Program-made: the position numbers and the translations under genes
Shown: in pieces, positions 6,156 to 8,926 of the stretch
Layout of the letters: every line of letters begins with the position of its first letter
Position numbering within the stretch: the stretch's first letter is position 1
The notes under the pieces: model-generated
The model's database searches: none
What the model was told of the DNA's origin: nothing
Seen by the model: only the letters and a program-made list of their open reading frames with translations
NCBI GenBank assembly: GCA_910588625.1
Contig: CAJUQN010000101.1
Coordinates: 1 to 8,926 of the forward strand
Direction: 5' to 3'
DNA: 8,926 nt
Source of the DNA: an uncultured Oscillospiraceae bacterium
Lineage (GTDB): Bacteria; Bacillota; Clostridia; Oscillospirales; Oscillospiraceae

Positions 6156-6899
6156 ATGGAAGAGGCGGGGCTTGTGAGGGGGAAATGGTACAGTATCCTG
6201 ATATGCGCTGTCTCGACGCTGGTGCTGTTTTGTACGCTGGGCCTGGCTACTAGCACAATTTCTATCTATCTGCCCTACATCATCAGCGATGGCGGACTAA
6301 CCCGCACCCAGGGGTCCTTTTTGCTGAGCCTGCGCAGCCTGTCATCGCTGATCACAATCGTGGCGGTGGTGGAGCGGTTTTACCGGCGGGTCCAGCTGCG
6401 CTGGGGGATTGTGTGCGCGCTGATCTTGGATGTGGCCGCATTCAGCCTGTACGGCGTCGCAGGGTCCTATCTCCAATACTGCGCTGCGGCGGTGCTGGCC
6501 GGGGCGGCGTATGGGATTGGCGGCATTATCCCCGTCTCCATCCTGATCGGGCGCTGGTTCAAAACCGACCGCTCCTTCGCCATCGGCATCTGCACAGCGG
6601 GCAGCGGTGTGGCCACCATCGTGGTGCCCCCGGCGTTTGTGGCACTGGCGGAAGGAGTGTCCACACAAGCGGCTTTTTTAAGCATGGCTGGACTGATCGT
6701 CCTAGCAGCGGTGCTGTCGGTGCTGGTGCTGCGGGACAGTCCGGAGCAGGCGGGACAGGAGCCCTTCTGTTCCGTACGCGGGGAGCGGTCTGTGCGGTCC
6801 GCCCGGGCTGCGGCGTTGGAGGAAATTGATGGGACTGGCCGGGCCGCCGTCCTGCTGGGTATTTTGCTGCTGGGGGCGGCGTCCCACTCGGCCAACCAG
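6156..6899 (+). pseudogene. MFS transporter, N-terminal half only
   Basis: The first ~248 residues of a major facilitator superfamily permease, of the type similar to oxalate/formate (OFA-like) or related carriers; the substrate cannot be told. Hydrophobic helices lie at about residues 12-43, 53-72, 84-103, 104-131, 141-165 and 172-193. A basic loop follows, and then the start of helix 7 (AAVLLGILLLGAASHSA). There the gene is cut: from residue 248 the open frame runs into a Toprim-gene piece and then antisense sequence, ending at 7061. MFS permeases need about 12 helices, so this cannot be functional. The ATG at 6156 has only a poor ribosome binding site; a GTG at 6174 is an alternative start. 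The spacing of four bases after the hydrolase suggests coupled expression in the ancestor. Confidence 0.8.
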
Positions 6900-7013
6900 C
6901 CCAGATTCGCCAGCAAACGCGGCACCTACGACAAGGATGGCGTCAGCTTCAAGCGGGATGTGCTGGGCAGCGACAAAAGCATCGCCTTCCCCATCCCCTG
7001 CGACCCTTCCATC
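6897..7013 (+). pseudogene. Inverted internal piece of the DUF3991/Toprim gene
   Basis: About 39 codons in the plus direction reading QPRFASKRGTYDKDG, then DVLGSDKSIAFPIPCDPSI. These are the residues that should directly follow GRDNTGQ in a DUF3991/Toprim protein. That preceding part is found on the opposite strand, ending at 7070. Turning 6897-7072 around would put the two back in frame. The piece stays in frame with the MFS remnant only by chance. Confidence 0.7.
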
Positions 7014-7020
7014 CCCTGGG

Positions 7021-7074
7021 TGCCTCTGCCGTTTCCAGTCCGCTCATTCCGCCGCCGATGACGGCCACCCTGGC
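7021..7074 (-). pseudogene. 18-codon scrap of an FAD/NAD-binding oxidoreductase
   Basis: Minus-strand codons read ARVAVIGGGMSGLETAEA, the classic Rossmann GxGxxG beta-alpha-beta beginning of a pyridine-nucleotide/FAD-dependent oxidoreductase, similar to the second nucleotide-binding domain of Old Yellow Enzyme/BaiCD-like enzymes. It is out of phase with the Toprim open frame that crosses it and has no start or continuation on either side. It is too short to be functional. The chance of this exact fingerprint arising at random is low, but it is only 54 bases. Confidence 0.55.
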
Positions 7075-7588
7075 CGGTGTTGTCCCGTCCGACGAACACA
7101 CAGTTGTGGTACTTCTCATCCTCGTAGAGCAGACCGGTGTTGAGAAAGGCCCGAATCACCTGGGGCGCGATGCCCCGCTTGTGCAGGTAGGCGAACACCC
7201 GGCGGTTGTCCCCGTTGGCTGGGGGCAGGGCGAACTCAGGCTTTTCCTCCTCGGGGGGCGGTCTGGGGCGGTTCACTCTGGAGGAGTCTCTGGTTTGACC
7301 GTTGAAGTCCAGCAGATACTCCACCGCCTCCCGGAACCCCTTCCCCTCAAACTCCTGGAGGAAGGTGATGGCGTCTCCGCCCTTTCCGCTGGAGTACCGC
7401 TTCCAGGTGCGCCGGTTTTTGATGCGGATGCTGTCCATTTCCCGGGTGGTGTAGTACCGTCCGATCCGCTTGAGCTGGTACCCCAAATGCTCCAGCAGAT
7501 CCGGCAGATCCGTGTCCTTGGCGATTTCCATCTCCTTATCCGTAAATTTCCAGAAGTCCTCCCGGTCTGTTTTTTGTCTCGTGATCAT
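7070..7588 (-). pseudogene. DUF3991/Toprim (DnaG-like) protein, N-terminal part
   Basis: The first 173 residues of a DUF3991- and Toprim-containing protein, a primase-like family carried by conjugative elements, usually near the relaxase. Residues 28-95 resemble the primase zinc-finger fold without its cysteines (LLEHLGYQLKRIGRYY, then RRTWKRYSSGKGGDAITFLQ). Residues 105-120 are a Pro/Glu-rich linker, and residues 128-170 are the DUF3991 region (VFAYLHKRGIAPQVIRAFLN, then YHNCVFVGRDNTG). Homology stops at Q173. The open frame goes on to 6926, but those residues read an oxidoreductase scrap and inverted sequence out of phase. The Toprim catalytic core is missing. The start has an AAAGGGGG ribosome binding site. 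Confidence 0.75.
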
Positions 7589-7612
7589 TACCCCCTTTCA
7601 GCTGAAACGCAA

Positions 7613-7661
7613 AACAGCCCGGGAGAGCGTCCCACAATTGGGGGCGTTCTCCCAGGCTGTT
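7613..7661 (-). terminator. Long hairpin just upstream of the Toprim gene start
   Basis: AACAGCC and GGCTGTT close a stem of about 20 pairs, with a few mismatches or G-U pairs, around ACAATT near 7634-7639. On the minus strand the hairpin is followed by TTTTGCGTTT. It could end transcripts coming from the right before the Toprim start, or act as an attenuator in its leader. Confidence 0.55.
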
Positions 7662-7793
7662 CAGCGATTTTGCTTTCGTTGTTTTGACGGGCGGCAAAAC
7701 CCTTTGCGGGCTTGCTTTTTTCTTGAGGCAGATTGATAATGGGCTGTTATGTATACCATATTTTGTGCACATCGGGGAAACCACCACTATGGC

Positions 7794-7822
7794 TTGAATG
7801 GTCGCGGGACAAGTGGTATACT
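7794..7822 (+). promoter_or_regulatory. Promoter for the zinc-ribbon gene
   Basis: TTGAAT (7794-7799) and TATACT (7817-7822) are 17 bases apart, 34 bases before the gene start. The inverted heptamers TATACCA (7752-7758) and TGGTATA (7814-7820) span this region, the second overlapping the -10 box. They might form an operator, although the distance is large. Confidence 0.6.
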
Positions 7823-7856
7823 GTCTAAAGCTGAAGATTACAGGAGGATGGGGAAA

Positions 7857-8036
7857 ATGATTTTTGTCTGCGATCACTGTCATTTTGAGATTGAGGCCGG
7901 GTCCAAACCCTGCCAGTGCCCGGACTGTGGAAAGCTGGGCCGCATCCGCACCGCCACGGCGGAGGAGGGCCGGGCGTTCCAGGCTCGGAAGCGGGAGGAC
8001 GTGTGGCGCGATGCGGCGCCTGTCCTGGCTGGCTGA
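7857..8036 (+). CDS. Small zinc-ribbon protein
   Basis: A 59-residue protein starting MIFVCDHCHFEIE. AGGAGG at 7842-7847 lies nine bases before the ATG at 7857. The ATG at 7848 touches that site and is unlikely, and the longer frame back to 7749 crosses the promoter. Two CxxC knuckles, CDHC (residues 5-8) and CPDC (about 21-24), make a rubredoxin-like zinc ribbon, followed by an alanine- and arginine-rich helical tail. Its job is unknown; DNA, RNA or protein binding are all possible. It stands alone on the plus strand, with its own promoter and a hairpin on each side, among minus-strand genes, so it behaves like an independent cassette. Confidence 0.7.
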   Translation: MIFVCDHCHFEIEAGSKPCQCPDCGKLGRIRTATAEEGRAFQARKREDVWRDAAPVLAG

Positions 8037-8083
8037 AACGAAAAACGCCCCTGATGATCCCATACCTGGGAACCATCAGGGGC
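8035..8083 (-). terminator. Terminator for the minus-strand RHH unit
   Basis: GCCCCTGATG (8047-8056) pairs with CATCAGGGGC (8074-8083), with an inner stem TCCCA/TGGGA. On the minus strand the hairpin is followed by GTTTTTCGTTT, a good termination tail. It also overlaps the end of the plus-strand zinc-ribbon gene, so it may act on both strands. Confidence 0.7.
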
Positions 8084-8156
8084 AGTTCACTTGCTTCTGT
8101 GCTGTTGTGGGTCGGGAAACCGTCACGTCGGGCCACACGGGGGCCAACGCCGCGTT

Positions 8157-8240
8157 TTACTCTCTCAGTGGGGCACGGAGCCGCCCGGCTGCGGGTGGGG
8201 CACAAACGGCTCCAAACGGGCTGCTTTTGCTGCACGCCAT
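8157..8240 (-). CDS. Possible 27-residue small ORF with strong ribosome binding site
   Basis: On the minus strand AAAGGAGG lies five or six bases before an ATG at 8240. The reading frame gives MACSKSSPFGAVCAPPAAG plus eight more residues, then TAA at 8157-8159. It lies about 80 bases after the RHH gene stop and before the shared terminator, so it would be the last gene of that unit. No homologue is recognised. The ribosome binding site is better than those of several clear genes here, which is the main support; it might also be a leader peptide or the remaining start of a longer lost gene. Confidence 0.4.
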   Translation of the reverse strand: MACSKSSPFGAVCAPPAAGRLRAPLRE

Positions 8241-8269
8241 GTCAACCTCCTTTCACCGCCTATGCAATT

Positions 8270-8303
8270 GGACAGGGCCACTCCATTTGGAATGGCCCTG
8301 TCC
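8270..8303. repeat. 11-bp perfect hairpin after the RHH gene
   Basis: GGACAGGGCCA (8270-8280) and TGGCCCTGTCC (8293-8303) pair around a 12-base loop that can itself pair weakly. No T-run follows on either strand. It lies 16 bases beyond the RHH stop and could stabilise or partly terminate the transcript ahead of the small ORF. Confidence 0.6.
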
Positions 8304-8318
8304 GCCTGGCTGCTGATA

Positions 8319-8687
8319 TTAGGCGCTGCGTCCGGCATTCTCCTTTTCCTCAATCTCCCGGGCCTCGCGCTCAGCCTCGTCCAGCGCATCCTCGATGAGT
8401 CCCAGCACGAACTCCCGCTGGGTGAGCTTGTGTCCGGTGCGGGCGGTTTCCCGCTCCAGGTGAGCCTTAATGCGCTGAAAAAGGGTTTCTCCGATCTGGA
8501 AGGCCATCGTCCGGGTTTTTTGATTCATCATGATTTCATTACCTCCATTTTCTTTCATTTCGAAGTATTCGGTCAGCAGGCTGGTGATGTACTGGCTGGT
8601 GGTCTGGCCCGTCTGCTCCCGGGCTTCCGAGATTTTTTGATGCAGGTCGAGCCCAATCTGGGCACAGAGGTTCTTTGTGGCTGCCAT
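8319..8687 (-). CDS. Tandem ribbon-helix-helix-like DNA-binding protein
   Basis: A 122-residue protein starting MAATKNLCAQI. AAAGGGGA lies about ten bases before the ATG, which favours this start over the longer open frame to 8765. Two similar halves are visible: residues 5-44 (CAQIGLDLHQKISEAREQTG, then TTSQYITSLLTEYF) and residues 58-105 (MAFQIGETLFQRIKAHLERE, then LTQREFVLGLIEDALDEAE). Each has a short strand followed by two helices, as in Arc/CopG ribbon-helix-helix domains. The end is a charged helical tail. Such proteins are frequent in ICE transfer regions as relaxosome accessory or copy-control factors; which applies here is unknown. The next upstream gene ends about 80 bases away on the same strand, suggesting one operon. 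Confidence 0.75.
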   Translation of the reverse strand: MAATKNLCAQIGLDLHQKISEAREQTGQTTSQYITSLLTEYFEMKENGGNEIMMNQKTRTMAFQIGETLFQRIKAHLERETARTGHKLTQREFVLGLIEDALDEAEREAREIEEKENAGRSA

Positions 8688-8720
8688 GGTGTTGATCCCC
8701 TTTCGTTTGATTGTGACCCA

Positions 8721-8726
8721 AGTATA
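8721..8726 (-). promoter_or_regulatory. Possible -10 element for the RHH gene
   Basis: TATACT on the minus strand, 34 bases before the RHH start, matches a -10 box. The hexamer 17 bases upstream (TAGCTT) is a poor -35, so the site may be weak, activator-dependent or chance. Confidence 0.3.
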
Positions 8727-8768
8727 CTCGAAAGGCATGGCGAAAGCTATTACCAAGACCACCAAGGA

Positions 8769-8926
8769 TTAACACGCATAGCCCAACTGCTGCATGATGG
8801 CATTGAGCAGGGCGGCGTAGTTCTCATTGGAAACGACATTGAGCATACCGTTGTCGTTCCCCTTTTTCTGCGCGAAAAAATAGAGGACTCCAAACTCCTT
8901 GGCCAGCTTCTGGAATTTGGCCTTGT
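8769..8926 (-). CDS. C-terminus of a conjugation-region protein, possibly PcfB/DUF3801-like (partial)
   Basis: The last 51 codons of a minus-strand gene that begins outside the window; the stop is at 8769-8771. The visible sequence includes KFQKLAKEFGVLYFFAQKKG, then GMLNVVSNENYAALLNAIMQ, ending QQLGYAC. The KEFGVLY segment followed by a beta strand and a helix is reminiscent of the end of PcfB/DUF3801 proteins, which sit before the coupling protein gene in Gram-positive conjugative elements. The match is by overall pattern only. It lies upstream of the RHH gene in the same direction and is likely part of the same transfer-region operon. Confidence 0.45.
   Translation of the reverse strand, partial: KAKFQKLAKEFGVLYFFAQKKGNDNGMLNVVSNENYAALLNAIMQQLGYAC

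Noticed and set aside
7058..7687. Plus-strand open frame of 209 codons opposite the Toprim gene
   Set aside because: It is antisense to a recognised DUF3991 region, and its Val/Gly/Leu-rich composition is typical of a shadow frame.
7536..8063. Minus-strand open frame of 175 codons over the zinc-ribbon gene
   Set aside because: It crosses a promoter and two hairpins, lies antisense to a CxxC protein, and lacks a start signal.
1..8926. CRISPR array, diversity-generating retroelement or toxin-antitoxin pair
   Set aside because: I saw no regularly spaced repeats, no reverse transcriptase motif, and no toxin-type partner next to the RHH or Bro-N genes.

Overview
The window looks like accessory, mobile DNA from a moderately GC-rich Gram-positive gut anaerobe, probably a clostridial relative such as Oscillospiraceae or Lachnospiraceae. 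This is inferred from strong AGGAGG ribosome binding sites, sigma-A type promoters, and protein families that recur in conjugative elements (ICEs) of those bacteria: ArdA, DUF1016-N, DUF6429, Bro-N, xis/int, DUF3991/Toprim and ribbon-helix-helix proteins. No rRNA, tRNA or CRISPR array was seen.

Layout. (1) 1-1483, plus strand: a small basic protein translationally coupled to an ArdA-like antirestriction gene. That gene is frameshifted near 410-420 and then fused out of frame, near 1104-1112, to the last ~125 codons of a metallophosphoesterase. A hairpin at 1510-1541 closes the block. (2) 1607-4016, plus strand: a DUF1016-N protein, an overlapping conserved zinc-finger protein, then a near-consensus promoter driving a two-gene unit, DUF6429 and Bro-N/DinD-like. 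(3) 4017-4377: a gene-free stretch with AT-rich repeats and stacked hairpins or terminators where the left block and the integrase gene converge; a possible element end. (4) 4378-5935, minus strand: an intact tyrosine integrase preceded by an intact excisionase. (5) about 5940-7076: broken chromosomal-type genes, namely the tail of an alpha/beta hydrolase, the first half of an MFS transporter, an inverted piece of a DUF3991/Toprim gene and an 18-codon scrap of an FAD oxidoreductase. (6) 7070-8926, mostly minus strand: the front of the DUF3991/Toprim gene, a self-contained plus-strand zinc-ribbon gene, a possible 27-aa ORF, a tandem ribbon-helix-helix protein, and the C-terminus of a further gene running off the window, possibly PcfB/DUF3801-like.

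How the parts fit. The xis-int pair is the only complete mobility module. ArdA would protect incoming DNA from restriction, and the Toprim, RHH and last partial gene belong to a conjugation or mobilisation region. The striking property is the density of gene-internal junctions: ArdA/phosphoesterase, xis/hydrolase, MFS/Toprim, Toprim/oxidoreductase and oxidoreductase/Toprim. Either this is an element graveyard where deletions and a small inversion joined fragments through a few bases of homology, or part of the contig is a misassembly. The sequence alone cannot separate these. I see no convincing complete new system; the best candidates for undescribed biology are the zinc-finger/DUF6429/Bro-N cluster and the scrambled 6.9-7.1 kb junction.
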